Shown piece after piece: positions 32,099 to 40,573 of a stretch of 57,731 nucleotides of DNA (the stretch's first letter is position 1; each line of letters starts with the position of its first letter). A model generated the notes under the pieces. The model saw only the letters and a program-made list of their open reading frames with translations, was not told the origin of the DNA and did no database searches. Position numbers and translations under genes: made by a program. The stretch is from contig NZ_BMTW01000025.1 of assembly GCF_014649875.1 (NCBI RefSeq), forward strand, positions 1 to 57,731. The letters run 5' to 3'. The DNA comes from Streptomyces rubiginosohelvolus. Lineage in GTDB: Bacteria > Actinomycetota > Actinomycetes > Streptomycetales > Streptomycetaceae.

Positions 32099-33010
32099 TC
32101 AGCCCGGGGTGACGCAGCGGGCCTCGAAGGCGGCCCGGACGAGATCGAGGAGGAGGGGGCGGGCCCCGAAGAGGGGTGAGTCGCGGTGCAGGGCGAGCAG
32201 ATGTCTCCCGAGCAGGGGGTCGCCCGCGAATCTGCGCATGACGACGCCGTCGCGCGCCCGGGCCGCTCCCTGGGCCAGCGCGACGCCGACGCCCTGGGCG
32301 ATCAGGTCGCACAGGACGCCGAGGTCCCCGATCCGGTGGGGTGACACCCGGGGAGCGAAGCCGGCCGGGGCGCAGGCGTCGGCCAGGGCGCCGTAGTCGT
32401 CGCAGCCCGGGTCGTACGGCGGGAGCAGCCAGGTCTCGTCGGCGAGGTCCGCGAGGCCGATCCGGTCCTGCCCGGCGCGGGGGTGACCCGCGGGCAGGAT
32501 CACGACGACGGGCTCCAGCCCGATGACGTCGACGACGACACCCTCGGGCGGGGTGACGCCGAAGCCGTCCAGGTCGACCATGCACCCGGCGTCGACGGAC
32601 CGGTCCGCCACCGCGTTCATCGCGTCCCCCGTCGACGGGAACTGGACGAAGGTCACCGGATTGCTCACGGCGGCGGGGAGATGCAGCGTCAGGTGGCTCA
32701 GCATCGGCCCGGGGCTGCCGCCGACCGTCACCGGTTCCGCGCCGTCCGCCGGGCGGAGCCGGTAGCCGCGGATCCGGTCGGCGCTGGCGACCGCGGTCCG
32801 CGCGTGCGCGAGCACCAGTTCGCCGGCCCGGGTGGGCACCACGCCGCGGGCCGAGCGCTCGAAGAGGGGCTGGCCGAACGACGCCTCGATCCGCCGCAGT
32901 TGGGTGGTCATCGCCGGCTGGGAGAGGAACAGGGCGGCGGCTGCCCTGGTCAGGCTGCCCGATTCGGAGATCGCCAGCAGAATGCGGAGGTGCCGCAGTT
33001 CCAGGTCCAT
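32099..33010 (-). CDS. LysR-family transcriptional regulator
   Basis: A 303-residue LysR protein with an N-terminal winged HTH (MDLELRHLRILLAISESGSL, then AAALFLSQPAMTTQLRRIEA) and a C-terminal substrate-binding domain. It is the last gene of the minus-strand PHB-degradation group, 114 bases after the protease stop. It may control those genes, but it is not divergent from any of them, so the link is only positional. Confidence 0.85.
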   Translation of the reverse strand: MDLELRHLRILLAISESGSLTRAAAALFLSQPAMTTQLRRIEASFGQPLFERSARGVVPTRAGELVLAHARTAVASADRIRGYRLRPADGAEPVTVGGSPGPMLSHLTLHLPAAVSNPVTFVQFPSTGDAMNAVADRSVDAGCMVDLDGFGVTPPEGVVVDVIGLEPVVVILPAGHPRAGQDRIGLADLADETWLLPPYDPGCDDYGALADACAPAGFAPRVSPHRIGDLGVLCDLIAQGVGVALAQGAARARDGVVMRRFAGDPLLGRHLLALHRDSPLFGARPLLLDLVRAAFEARCVTPG

Positions 33011-33080
33011 GGCTGAATGAGGCTAGTTCACTCGCGCATGTCATGTCCATGTGTGCGGCGTGTGTGGGTGGGGCGGATCG

Positions 33081-33112
33081 GGCGGGCCGGACAGAAGCTC
33101 GCCCGGCCCGCC
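33081..33112 (-). terminator. Terminator after the trypsin-like protease gene
   Basis: GGCGGGCCGG (33081-33090) and CCGGCCCGCC (33103-33112) form a perfect 10-bp stem with a 12-base loop, 12 bases past the protease stop. It separates the protease from the LysR gene. Confidence 0.75.
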
Positions 33113-33124
33113 TCCGCGCCGTGA

Positions 33125-33904
33125 CTACGGCGCGCCGGTGTACTGCTGGATCCAGGACCGCCAGGCCGCCAGGTCCGTGTAGACCGCGCCGCCGACACCG
33201 CAGGTGCTGCTGTTGCTCCCGCTGCGGCTGGTGGCGCCGGCCAGTTCGAGGCGGCCGTTCCGGTTGACCAGGGCGGGACCGCCGGAGTCGCCGTAGCAGG
33301 CGGTGTTGGCGGTGGTGCCCGCGATGCACAGCTCCCGGCTGTTCACCATGCCGGAGCAGGAGCTGTCCGGCAGCACCTTGGTGTCCAGCTGCTTGAGGTA
33401 GCGGGGCGCCGAGGAGGAGCAGCCGCGCTGCGGGCAGGTCTGGCCCCAGCCGAGCAGCCGGGTGGCGGAGTTGTCGGCGGGGGTGGCGCCGGTGATCGGT
33501 ACGGGGGTGTTGGAGACCTGGCTGCTGAGGCGGAGGAGGGCGATGTCCTGGCCGGGCATGCTCTGGCTGTTGGACGGGCGGACGATCTGCGAGACGCCGG
33601 CGAGGGTGCCCCCGCTGAGGTGGTCGTTGGAGCCGATCCGGACGCGCAGGGCGGAGGCCGGAAGCGGCCCGTTGCCGTACGTACAGTGCAGCGCCGTGAC
33701 CATCCAGCCCGGGGATATCAGCGAGGCGCCGCAGTAGTGGCCGCCGTTGACCTGGATGGAGCCCATGAACGAGTAGGTGGAGGTGGCCTGTTCGCCGCCG
33801 ACGATCGGTTTCGGGGCGGCTGACGCGGTGCCGGTGAAGGCCGGGGCGGCGACGGCCACGCCGAGGGCGATGCCCGCGGCGACCAGGGAGCGGGGCAGGA
33901 GCAT
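33125..33904 (-). CDS. Secreted trypsin-like serine protease
   Basis: A 259-residue chymotrypsin-fold protease. A Sec signal peptide (residues 1-29, ending TASAAP) is followed by a short propeptide and the mature N-terminus IVGGEQ. The catalytic triad is His in VTALHC, Asp in QDIALLRL and Ser in CYGDSGGPALV. Several cysteine pairs are present. ATG 33904 has a strong GGAGGATC ribosome binding site; an in-frame extension to 34003 lacks one. It lies 290 bases after bdhA with its own terminator, so it is probably expressed separately from the PHB genes. Confidence 0.92.
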   Translation of the reverse strand: MLLPRSLVAAGIALGVAVAAPAFTGTASAAPKPIVGGEQATSTYSFMGSIQVNGGHYCGASLISPGWMVTALHCTYGNGPLPASALRVRIGSNDHLSGGTLAGVSQIVRPSNSQSMPGQDIALLRLSSQVSNTPVPITGATPADNSATRLLGWGQTCPQRGCSSSAPRYLKQLDTKVLPDSSCSGMVNSRELCIAGTTANTACYGDSGGPALVNRNGRLELAGATSRSGSNSSTCGVGGAVYTDLAAWRSWIQQYTGAP

Positions 33905-34080
33905 GGGAGATCCTCCGTGAGGGCGGCATGGGGGGTGAGGGGGTGGCCGGCGGGTCCTTCTCGCGGTTCTTTCTTGTTCGTGAACCGTCAACCTGCCGTC
34001 CACAGGAGTATGTGAGGCCCTCGCACCCGCCCGCCAATGTCAGCGGCCCATAACGTCCGGGAGTACCGCGCGGTAGAAGC

Positions 34081-34161
34081 CTCCCGGCCCTCCCGGCCCT
34101 CCCGGCCCTCCCGGCCCTCCCGGCGCTCGCGGCGCTCGCGGCGCTCCCAGTCCTCCCGGCA
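34081..34161. repeat. 9-bp tandem repeat array (CTCCCGGCC)n
   Basis: Nine consecutive 9-base units start at 34081: four exact CTCCCGGCC, then CTCCCGGCG, two CTCGCGGCG, a diverged CTCCCAGTC and CTCCCGGCA. The unit length keeps a reading frame on either strand (S-R-P on plus, G-P-G-G-like on minus). It lies in non-coding DNA between bdhA and the protease. Copy number may vary among strains by slippage. Confidence 0.85.
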
Positions 34162-34194
34162 CCCCCGGCCGAACCGCCCCGCTGCCCGGCCTCG

Positions 34195-34992
34195 TCAGCG
34201 GGCGCCCCAGCCCCCGTCCACGGGGAGCGAGGCGCCGGTGATGTATCCGGTGTGGGGGCCGCAGAGCCAGAGACAGACCGCGGCGACCTCGTCGGGCTCG
34301 ATCAGCCGCTTGATCGCGGAGCGCTCCAGGAGGATGTCGGTGACGACCTCCTCCGGGGGGATCCCGTGCGCGGCGGCCTGGCCCGCGATCTGGCCCTCCA
34401 CCAGGGGGGTGCGGACATAGCCGGGGTTGACGCAGTTGCTGGTCACCCCGTGCGGGGCGCCCTCCAGAGCGGCCACCTTGCTCAGCCCCTCCAGGCCGTG
34501 CTTGGCGGCGACGTAGGCGGACTTGAAGGCGCTGGCCCGCAGCCCGTGCATGCTGGAGACGTTGACGATCCGGCCCCACCCGCCGGCGTACATGTGCGGA
34601 AGGCACTGCCGCATCAGCAGGAACGGGGCGGTCACCATCACCTGCTGGATCAGCGCGAAGCGGGCCGGCGGGAACTCCTCGATGGGGGACACGTGCTGCA
34701 GTCCGGCGTTGTTGACCAGGACGTCCACCCCGGTCGGCAGCGTCCCGACCGCCTCCGCGTCGGCCAGGTCCACGACGTGGGCCACCCCGCCGATCGCGGC
34801 GGCGACGGACTTGGCGCTCTCCGCCTCCCGGTCGACCACGTGCACCAGGGCCCCGGCGGCGGCGAGCGCCTCGGCGGTGGCCCGCCCGATGCCGCTGCCG
34901 CCGCCGGTGACGAGGGCGGTACGACCCCTGAGGTCCACGGCCCCGGCGCCCGGCGCCGGGGAAGCGGAGGCTGCGTGAAATTGGCTCGTCAT
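34195..34992 (-). CDS. bdhA: 3-hydroxybutyrate dehydrogenase (SDR)
   Basis: A 265-residue SDR with cofactor loop VTGGGSGIGRATAE and a DxxD-type NAD preference (VVDREAES). The NNAGLQHVSPIEEFP motif is characteristic of 3-hydroxybutyrate dehydrogenases, and the catalytic residues lie in VNVSSMHG and YVAAKHG. It oxidises (R)-3-hydroxybutyrate to acetoacetate with NAD. The neighbours upstream are an oligomer hydrolase, a PHB depolymerase and succinyl-CoA:acetoacetate CoA-transferase, which fits exactly. Confidence 0.88.
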   Translation of the reverse strand: MTSQFHAASASPAPGAGAVDLRGRTALVTGGGSGIGRATAEALAAAGALVHVVDREAESAKSVAAAIGGVAHVVDLADAEAVGTLPTGVDVLVNNAGLQHVSPIEEFPPARFALIQQVMVTAPFLLMRQCLPHMYAGGWGRIVNVSSMHGLRASAFKSAYVAAKHGLEGLSKVAALEGAPHGVTSNCVNPGYVRTPLVEGQIAGQAAAHGIPPEEVVTDILLERSAIKRLIEPDEVAAVCLWLCGPHTGYITGASLPVDGGWGAR

Positions 34993-35085
34993 GGCCGGAA
35001 CGCTAGAGACACCCGGCCGGACATCCCATGGCGTGAAGCTCCACAGTGAGCGGGGAGGAGGTGGTGGACTCCGCCACCCGCCCGG

Positions 35086-36564
35086 CTACCCGTCGAGGGG
35101 GCACCGGGTGAGCCGCTCGGCGGGAGTGGTTCCCGCGGGCAGCTTCAGGGTGCGGCTCGACGGGGGACGCCGGCCGTCGTCCAGCCAGCGTTCCAGCGCC
35201 GCGGCCGCCGAACGGTGACACGGCACGAGCGGACGCAGCCGGTCGGGGAAGGCGTCGACGAGCGAGTCCACATGCGTGCCGCCCTCGACGCGGTAGTAGC
35301 GGTGGAGCGCACCGTACCCCTGCTGCCGCACCATCCGTGCGTACGTGTCCGAGGTCCGGGAGATCGGGAGCAGCACGTCCAGGGTGCCGTGGAAGCTGAT
35401 CAGCGGTTTCCCGATCCGGCCGGTCAGAGCGATCTTCGCGACCGCGTCGCGGACCTCGTCCGGCCGCCGGTCGTACGCGTAGTCGGCGTCGCAGGCCGGG
35501 GTTCCGGGTGCGCAGAAGGGCGTGCCGGCCTCGGTCGCGCCGTCGAAGCCGGGGTCGAGTTCCTCCCGGTAGATCCGCTGGGTGAGGTCCCAGTAGTACT
35601 GGTGGTGGTACGGCCACAGGAACTCCGAACCGGCCGGGTATCCGGCGGCCGTCATGGTCCGGTGCGCGTCCTCGGCGTCGGCGCCCCCGGCCGCGTAACG
35701 CGGGTAGGCGCGCAGGGCGGGCGGCAGGAAGGTGAGCAGGTTCGGCCCGTCCGCCCGCCAGAGTGCGCCCTCCCAGTCCACCCCGCCGTCGTACAGCTCC
35801 GGACGGTTCTCCAGTTGCCAGCGCACCAGATAGCCGCCGTTGGACATGCCCATCGCCAGCGTGCGGGAAGGGGGCCGCAGATAGCGCTGGGCGACCACCA
35901 GCCGGGCTGCGCGGGTGAGTTGGGTGTACCGGGTGTTCCACTCGGCGATGGCGTCACCGGGCGCCCGGCCGTCCCGGTGGAAAGCGGCCGAGGTGTTGCC
36001 CTTGTCGGTGGCGGCGAACGCGTAACCCCGGGCGAGCGCCCAGTCCCCGAAAGCCCGGTCGTTGGCGTACTGCTCGCGCACCCCCGGCGAGCCGGCCACC
36101 ACGAGGCCGCCGTTCCAGCGGTCGGGGAGCCGGATCACGAACTGGGAGTCGTGGTTCCACCCGTGGTTGGTGTTGCCGGTCGACGCGTCGGGGAAGTGGC
36201 CGTCGATCTGGATGCCCGGTACGCCCCTGGGGGTGGCCAGGCCCTCCGGGGTGAGCCCCGCCCAGTCCGCCGGGTCCGTGTGCCCGGAGGCCACCGTCCC
36301 CGCCGTCGTCAACTCCGCCAGGCAGTCGGCCTGTTGGCGATCGGCCCCGGGCACGCGGAGGACGTCCTGGCGGGCGCAGTGCCCGTGCCCGCCGGAGTCC
36401 CGGCCAGGCGGGGCCGCGGCGGACGGGGCCGCCGTCCAGGCCGTCAGCACGGCCGCCGCGACCGCCGCCCCGCGCAGCCACCGGCCCCGGGGTGGGCGGC
36501 GGGCGTCGTCGTGGCGTGGTCCGGCGCGCCGGGGTGCCGGTGGTGCCGGTGGTGGGGTCAGCAT
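35086..36564 (-). CDS. Secreted alpha/beta hydrolase, probable 3-hydroxybutyrate oligomer hydrolase
   Basis: A 492-residue secreted hydrolase with a signal peptide (about residues 30-52, AVAAAVLTAWTAAPSAAAPP). A nucleophile elbow lies in LAMGMSNGGYLVRW, a catalytic Asp in SFHGTLDVLLPIS and a His in EGGTHVDSL. These fit a tannase/3-hydroxybutyrate-oligomer hydrolase type fold. It starts 44 bases after the PHB depolymerase with GGAGG upstream, so it is likely cotranscribed. The assignment to oligomer hydrolysis depends on the neighbours; a tannase-like esterase is the alternative. A long in-frame upstream reading overlaps the depolymerase gene and is rejected. Confidence 0.72.
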   Translation of the reverse strand: MLTPPPAPPAPRRAGPRHDDARRPPRGRWLRGAAVAAAVLTAWTAAPSAAAPPGRDSGGHGHCARQDVLRVPGADRQQADCLAELTTAGTVASGHTDPADWAGLTPEGLATPRGVPGIQIDGHFPDASTGNTNHGWNHDSQFVIRLPDRWNGGLVVAGSPGVREQYANDRAFGDWALARGYAFAATDKGNTSAAFHRDGRAPGDAIAEWNTRYTQLTRAARLVVAQRYLRPPSRTLAMGMSNGGYLVRWQLENRPELYDGGVDWEGALWRADGPNLLTFLPPALRAYPRYAAGGADAEDAHRTMTAAGYPAGSEFLWPYHHQYYWDLTQRIYREELDPGFDGATEAGTPFCAPGTPACDADYAYDRRPDEVRDAVAKIALTGRIGKPLISFHGTLDVLLPISRTSDTYARMVRQQGYGALHRYYRVEGGTHVDSLVDAFPDRLRPLVPCHRSAAAALERWLDDGRRPPSSRTLKLPAGTTPAERLTRCPLDG

Positions 36565-36608
36565 GAGAGGTGCCTCCGTCGGGTGGGCGATGTGCGGGTG
36601 GCCGGGTA

Positions 36609-37922
36609 TCAGGGGCAGGAGCCGTCGGCGATGACGTAGTGGCCCGCCGGGGACTCCTTGAGGGTGTGGGTCACGAAGGTGTTGTAGAGCCCCAGGTGCT
36701 GGCCGGAGCCCTTGGCGTACACCTGGCCGCCGGTGGTGGTGGCCCGGCCGGCGCGTACGTGCTCGTAGTTGTTCGCCGTCCAGCAGGCGGCGGGCTCGGT
36801 GGGCGGGTCCACGGGCGGCTCGGGGGTGGTGGTGCTGTCGAGGCCGAAGAACCGGGTGATCCAGTAGCCGGAGCAGATCGAGTCGATGAAGTGCTGGGTG
36901 CCGGTCGCGCCGCACTGCTCCGCGCCGCTGCCCGGATCGACCGGGGTGCCGTGCCCGATGCCGGGCACCCGGTTGACCTCGACGGCGCTCGCGCCGCCGT
37001 CCGCCGCCAGATACTCGCTCCTGCGCGTGCTGTTGGGGCCGATCGTGGAGGTACGGTCCGGGGTCTGGCCGAGCCCGTGCACCGCGGTCCACTGGTCCCG
37101 CAGCTCGTCGGCGTTCCTCGGGGCGACGGTCGCGTCGTTGTCCCCGTGCCAGATCGCCACCCGGGGCCAGGGGCCCGCGAAGCCGGGGTGCGCGTCCCGG
37201 ACGGCCTGCGCCCACGCCGCCGGGGTGCGGTCCACGCCGGGGCTCATGCAGCCGAAGGCCGAGACGACGTCGGTCCCGCAGCCGTACGGGATGCCGGCGA
37301 CGACCGCGCCCGCGGCGAACACGTCCGGGTAGGCGGCCAGCATGACGGAGGTCATCGCCCCGCCCGCGGAGAGGCCCGTGACCTGGACCCGGCCGGTGTC
37401 CGTGCCGTAGGCGGTCGCGGCGTGCGCGACCATCTGCCGGATCGACGCGGCCTCGCCCTGGCCTCGCCGGGTGTCGCCCGGCTGGAACCAGTTGAAGCAC
37501 TTGTTGGCGTTGTTGGCGGCGGTGGTCTCGGCGTACACGACCAGGAAGCCGTGGCGGTCGGCGAAGGTGTTGAGACCGGCGTTGTCGGAGTAGACCTGTG
37601 CGCTCTGGGTGCAGCCGTGCAGGGCGACGACCACGGGCGCGTTCGCGGGCAGGGCCGCGGGCCGGTACACGTACATGTTCAGGCCGCCGGGGTTGGCCCC
37701 GAACGAGGTGACCCGCTCCAGGGCGGCGGCCGCCCGCGCCTCGGCGGCCGCGGGAGCGGCCGGCGCCGCCTCGGCGACCCCCGGTCCTGCCAGGGCCGCC
37801 CCGGTGGTCAGCGCGACGACGGCGGCGAACCGGCGGACGGTACGGCTCCACCGCCCGCCGCGTCCTGGCCCGGGCGGCGGGGCGCCGGGCGGAGCAGGGC
37901 GCGAGGGAACGACGTACGGCAT
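36609..37922 (-). CDS. phaZ: Extracellular poly(3-hydroxybutyrate) depolymerase
   Basis: A 437-residue secreted esterase. It has a signal peptide (about 27-52), a PHB-esterase catalytic domain with oxyanion region VVALHGCTQSAQVYSDNAGL, lipase box VTGLSAGGAMTS (Ser185), Asp in IWHGDNDATVAP and His in VPGIGHGTPV. A Pro-rich linker (TTTPEPPVDPPTEP) leads to a C-terminal substrate-binding domain with the CWTANNYEHVRAGRA segment. It cleaves extracellular PHB to oligomers and monomers. ATG 37922 has GGGAGGT upstream. A 9-bp inverted repeat at 37945-37968 may be its operator. Confidence 0.92.
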   Translation of the reverse strand: MPYVVPSRPAPPGAPPPGPGRGGRWSRTVRRFAAVVALTTGAALAGPGVAEAAPAAPAAAEARAAAALERVTSFGANPGGLNMYVYRPAALPANAPVVVALHGCTQSAQVYSDNAGLNTFADRHGFLVVYAETTAANNANKCFNWFQPGDTRRGQGEAASIRQMVAHAATAYGTDTGRVQVTGLSAGGAMTSVMLAAYPDVFAAGAVVAGIPYGCGTDVVSAFGCMSPGVDRTPAAWAQAVRDAHPGFAGPWPRVAIWHGDNDATVAPRNADELRDQWTAVHGLGQTPDRTSTIGPNSTRRSEYLAADGGASAVEVNRVPGIGHGTPVDPGSGAEQCGATGTQHFIDSICSGYWITRFFGLDSTTTPEPPVDPPTEPAACWTANNYEHVRAGRATTTGGQVYAKGSGQHLGLYNTFVTHTLKESPAGHYVIADGSCP

Positions 37923-37944
37923 GGTGACCTCCCGTGGGACGGTG

Positions 37945-37968
37945 CACGGGATCGCCCGTGATCCCGTG
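37945..37968. promoter_or_regulatory. Inverted repeat CACGGGATC-N6-GATCCCGTG
   Basis: A perfect 9-bp dyad starts 22 bases upstream of the phaZ ATG, in the 239-base gap between scoB and phaZ. It would be well placed as an operator at or downstream of the phaZ promoter, or as an mRNA leader hairpin. Confidence 0.55.
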
Positions 37969-38161
37969 ACCCCGGCCGGGGCTCGCCGGGTGGCGGCGGG
38001 GCGGCCGAGGTGCGGTCACCGTAGGAAGCGGGCGGGTGGCCGGGTAATGGCGATGCCCTCCACAACCGGCCCGGGAGCCGGGGGCCATGAGCTGTTGCCG
38101 GGAGGGCGCCCGGCTGCTACGGGGGAGAGTCCAAGGGCGTCCCGGTCAACGCGCTGACCGC

Positions 38162-38824
38162 TCAGGCCACTTGGGTCGCCGATGCCAGGTCGTGCGCCAC
38201 GGTCAGCTCCGCCCCGGTCGCGGCCCGCACCTGATCGATCGTCACCCCGGCCGCCACCTCCCGCAGCAGGAAGCCGTCGGGGGTGACGTCCAGCACCGCG
38301 AGATCGGTGATGATCCGGTGCACGACTCCCCGGCCGGTCAGCGGCAGGGAACACTCCGCGAGGAGCTTGGGGGAGCCGTCACGTGCCGTGTGCTCCGTCA
38401 ACACGATGACGTGCCGGGCCCCGTGGACGAGATCCATGGCACCGCCCATCCCCTTCACCATCCTGCCGGGGATCACCCAGTTCGCCAGATCGCCGGAGGC
38501 GGACACCTGCATCGCCCCCAGGACCGCCACGTCGATGTGCCCGCCCCGGATCATCGCGAAGGAGAGCGCGGAGTCGACACAGGACGCCCCGGGCAGCAGG
38601 GTCACCGTCTCCTTGCCCGCGTTGATCAGGTCGGCCCTGACCTCGGAGGCGACGGGGTAGGGGCCGACGCCGAGGATGCCGTTCTCGGACTGGAACACGA
38701 CCTCGACGCCGTCCGGCAGGTGGTCGGGGATGAGCGTCGGCAGACCGATGCCGAGGTTGACGTAGGAGCCGTCGGGCAGCTCCCGTGCGGCGCGGGCCGC
38801 CATCTGCGTACGCGTCAGCGGCAT
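38162..38824 (-). CDS. scoB: 3-oxoacid CoA-transferase subunit B
   Basis: A 220-residue beta subunit of succinyl-CoA:3-ketoacid CoA-transferase. It has LPDGSYVNLGIGLPTLIPDH at the start and the catalytic glutamate in VFQSENGILGVGP. Also present are LPGASCVDSALSFAMIRGGH and a C-terminal TGRGVVHRIITDLAVLDV. It acts with subunit A to make acetoacetyl-CoA from acetoacetate and succinyl-CoA. ATG 38824 follows the scoA stop by one base (TGACATG), so translation is coupled. Confidence 0.93.
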   Translation of the reverse strand: MPLTRTQMAARAARELPDGSYVNLGIGLPTLIPDHLPDGVEVVFQSENGILGVGPYPVASEVRADLINAGKETVTLLPGASCVDSALSFAMIRGGHIDVAVLGAMQVSASGDLANWVIPGRMVKGMGGAMDLVHGARHVIVLTEHTARDGSPKLLAECSLPLTGRGVVHRIITDLAVLDVTPDGFLLREVAAGVTIDQVRAATGAELTVAHDLASATQVA

Positions 38825-38825
38825 G

Positions 38826-39653
38826 TCAGCGGTTTCCTTCCTGAACGGCGGGGGCGGCAGGGGCGGCGGGGACGGCAGCGGCGGAGTGGGCAGGGCGGAC
38901 GGTCAGACGCTCGACGCGCTTCTCGGCGCGCGGATCGTCCGTCCCGACGGGGACGACCCGCTGGACGAAGATCCCGGGCAGATGGACGTCGTCGGGGGCG
39001 AGTTCGCCCGGCTCGACGAGTTCCTCGACCTCCGCCACGGTGATACGCCCGGCCATCGCGGCGAGCGGGTTGAAGTTGCGGGCGGAGGAGTCGAAGCGGA
39101 GGTTTCCGTGCCGGTCGCCCACGGCGGCACGCACCAGCGCGAAATCGGTGGTGATGCCCTCTTCCAGGAGATGCTCCCGCCCGCCGAAGACCCGGGTCTC
39201 CCTGGGCGGTGAGGCGACCGCGACGGAGCCGTCCGCGCCGTGCCGCCAGGCCAGCCCGCCCTCGGCGATCACGGTGCCCGCTCCGGCCGGTGTGTAGAAC
39301 GCCGGGATGCCCGAACCGCCCGCGCGCAGCCGTTCCGCCAGGGTGCCCTGGGGGACGAGCTCCACCTCCAGTTCGCCCTGGAGGTACTGGCGCGCGAACT
39401 CCTTGTTCTCCCCGACGTAGGAGCTGGTCATCCGCGCGATCAGCCCCGCCCGCAGCAGAAGCCCCAGACCCCAGTCGTCCACCCCGCAGTTGTTGGACAC
39501 CACCCTGAGCTCACCGGCTCCCCGCTCCAGCAGAGCGTGGATCAGCAGTCCGGGTATGCCGCACAGTCCGAAACCGCCGACGGCCAGCGACGCCCCGCGC
39601 CCCACGTCCGCGACCGCGTCCGCCGGGTCGGCGACCACCTTGTCCCTGCTCAT
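38826..39653 (-). CDS. scoA: 3-oxoacid CoA-transferase subunit A
   Basis: A 275-residue alpha subunit with the glycine-rich CoA-binding start ASLAVGGFGLCGIPGLLIHA, the VVSNNCGVDDWGLG segment, YTPAGAGT and the AGRITVAEVEELVEPGEL region. A low-complexity Ala/Pro tail ends the protein. ATG 39653 follows a GAGAGGTGG ribosome binding site; an in-frame extension to 39845 covers the intergenic region and is rejected. It heads a unit with scoB and precedes phaZ by 239 bases beyond scoB. Confidence 0.93.
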   Translation of the reverse strand: MSRDKVVADPADAVADVGRGASLAVGGFGLCGIPGLLIHALLERGAGELRVVSNNCGVDDWGLGLLLRAGLIARMTSSYVGENKEFARQYLQGELEVELVPQGTLAERLRAGGSGIPAFYTPAGAGTVIAEGGLAWRHGADGSVAVASPPRETRVFGGREHLLEEGITTDFALVRAAVGDRHGNLRFDSSARNFNPLAAMAGRITVAEVEELVEPGELAPDDVHLPGIFVQRVVPVGTDDPRAEKRVERLTVRPAHSAAAVPAAPAAPAVQEGNR

Positions 39654-39803
39654 CCGTCCACCTCTCGCCGCATCGACTGCGCACGAGACTAGGAATCCGG
39701 GACGGCCCCGGCGATGGTGGACGGCCACACATCGAGGCCCGCCAGGATGGTGGCGACGGCGATGCGCCACCCGGCAGGACGCGGTGCTCTTCGGAGAACC
39801 TGG

Positions 39804-39831
39804 CCCCGGCCGGAACACGCCGGGGTAGGGT
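39804..39831 (+). promoter_or_regulatory. Palindrome and -10 box of a leaderless small gene
   Basis: CCCCGGC (39804-39810) and GCCGGGG (39819-39825) form a 7-bp inverted repeat with 8 bases between. TAGGGT (39826-39831) follows directly, and ATG lies exactly six bases later. That spacing of a TANNNT box is a mark of leaderless transcription in actinomycetes. The palindrome is a candidate binding site for the RHH protein. Confidence 0.5.
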
Positions 39832-39837
39832 CCGCGC

Positions 39838-40038
39838 ATGGCCAAGGTGACCGTCAGTCTGGATGCCGAACTCGTCGTCGAAGCGATGGTCCTCGCGGGG
39901 GTGGGGAACCCGCAGGACGCCGTCGAACTCGTGGTGCGCGACTACATCGCGCGCGGCCACCGCACCGAGGCCCTCGTCGCCGAGCGGGAGGGCGCGGCGC
40001 GCGAGGTGGAGATCAAGCCCGAGGCGCAGCAGGGCTGA
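39838..40038 (+). CDS. Small ribbon-helix-helix (VapB-like) protein
   Basis: A 66-residue protein with an N-terminal beta strand (AKVTVSLDAELVVEAM) and two helices that fit the ribbon-helix-helix DNA-binding fold, here of the VapB/DUF2191-like antitoxin type. The tail is charged. There is no adjacent toxin gene: the next gene is a convergent Nudix hydrolase 38 bases away. It is therefore an orphan antitoxin-like regulator or a short transcription factor. The upstream layout suggests a leaderless mRNA and autoregulation. Confidence 0.7.
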   Translation: MAKVTVSLDAELVVEAMVLAGVGNPQDAVELVVRDYIARGHRTEALVAEREGAAREVEIKPEAQQG

Positions 40039-40075
40039 CCGCCCCGCCCGGCCACCGGTGGGCGGCCGGCGGCCC

Positions 40076-40573
40076 TTACGCGACCGGCTCGCCGTCCTCC
40101 AACTCCACCGGACCGCCGCCCGACGTCAGGGCCCCCAGCGCGGCCCGGACCCGGCCGCAGAGCGTGCCCAGCAGGTAGGCGTCCAGATCGGCGGGGTCCA
40201 CCAGCCGCCAGGACAGCAGCTCCTCCTCCTGGAGCCGGATCGCCGCCAGCCGCTCGGCGGTGAGCACCCCGCCGTCGTACACGTACGCCACGATCGGCGG
40301 CCGGCCCGCGCCCCGCACCCAGTCCACGGCGAGCAGCCGTCCCGGGGCCACGTCGAGTCCGATCTCCTCCGCCGTCTCGCGGCGGGCGCCCTGCCGGGGG
40401 CCTTCGCCCGTCTCCGATTCGACGGTCCCGCCGGGCAGCGCCCAGCCCTTGCGGTAGTTCGGCTCGACCAGCAGGATCCGCCCGTCCGCGTCGCGGAAGA
40501 TCGAGGCGGCACCGGCGAGGACCCGGGGGAGCCCGGCGATGTACGTGGCGTAGTCGGCATCGGGAGTCGTCAC
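40076..40573 (-). CDS. Nudix hydrolase
   Basis: A 165-residue Nudix protein with the full Nudix box: G in LPGGTVESETGEGP and REx2EE in ARRETAEEIGLDV. It has one beta-strand-rich domain and no membrane segment. Members hydrolyse nucleoside diphosphates linked to other groups; the substrate is not evident. It is divergent from the glycerate kinase gene. Confidence 0.9.
   Translation of the reverse strand: MTTPDADYATYIAGLPRVLAGAASIFRDADGRILLVEPNYRKGWALPGGTVESETGEGPRQGARRETAEEIGLDVAPGRLLAVDWVRGAGRPPIVAYVYDGGVLTAERLAAIRLQEEELLSWRLVDPADLDAYLLGTLCGRVRAALGALTSGGGPVELEDGEPVA

Noticed and set aside
34081..34161. The 9-bp repeat array considered as a CRISPR array
   Set aside because: Units are contiguous with no spacers, far too short for CRISPR repeats, and no cas genes are near.
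36565..38088. In-frame 5' extension of the oligomer hydrolase gene across phaZ
   Set aside because: It reads phaZ in the wrong frame. The hydrolase starts at 36564 with a GGAGG site and a signal peptide.
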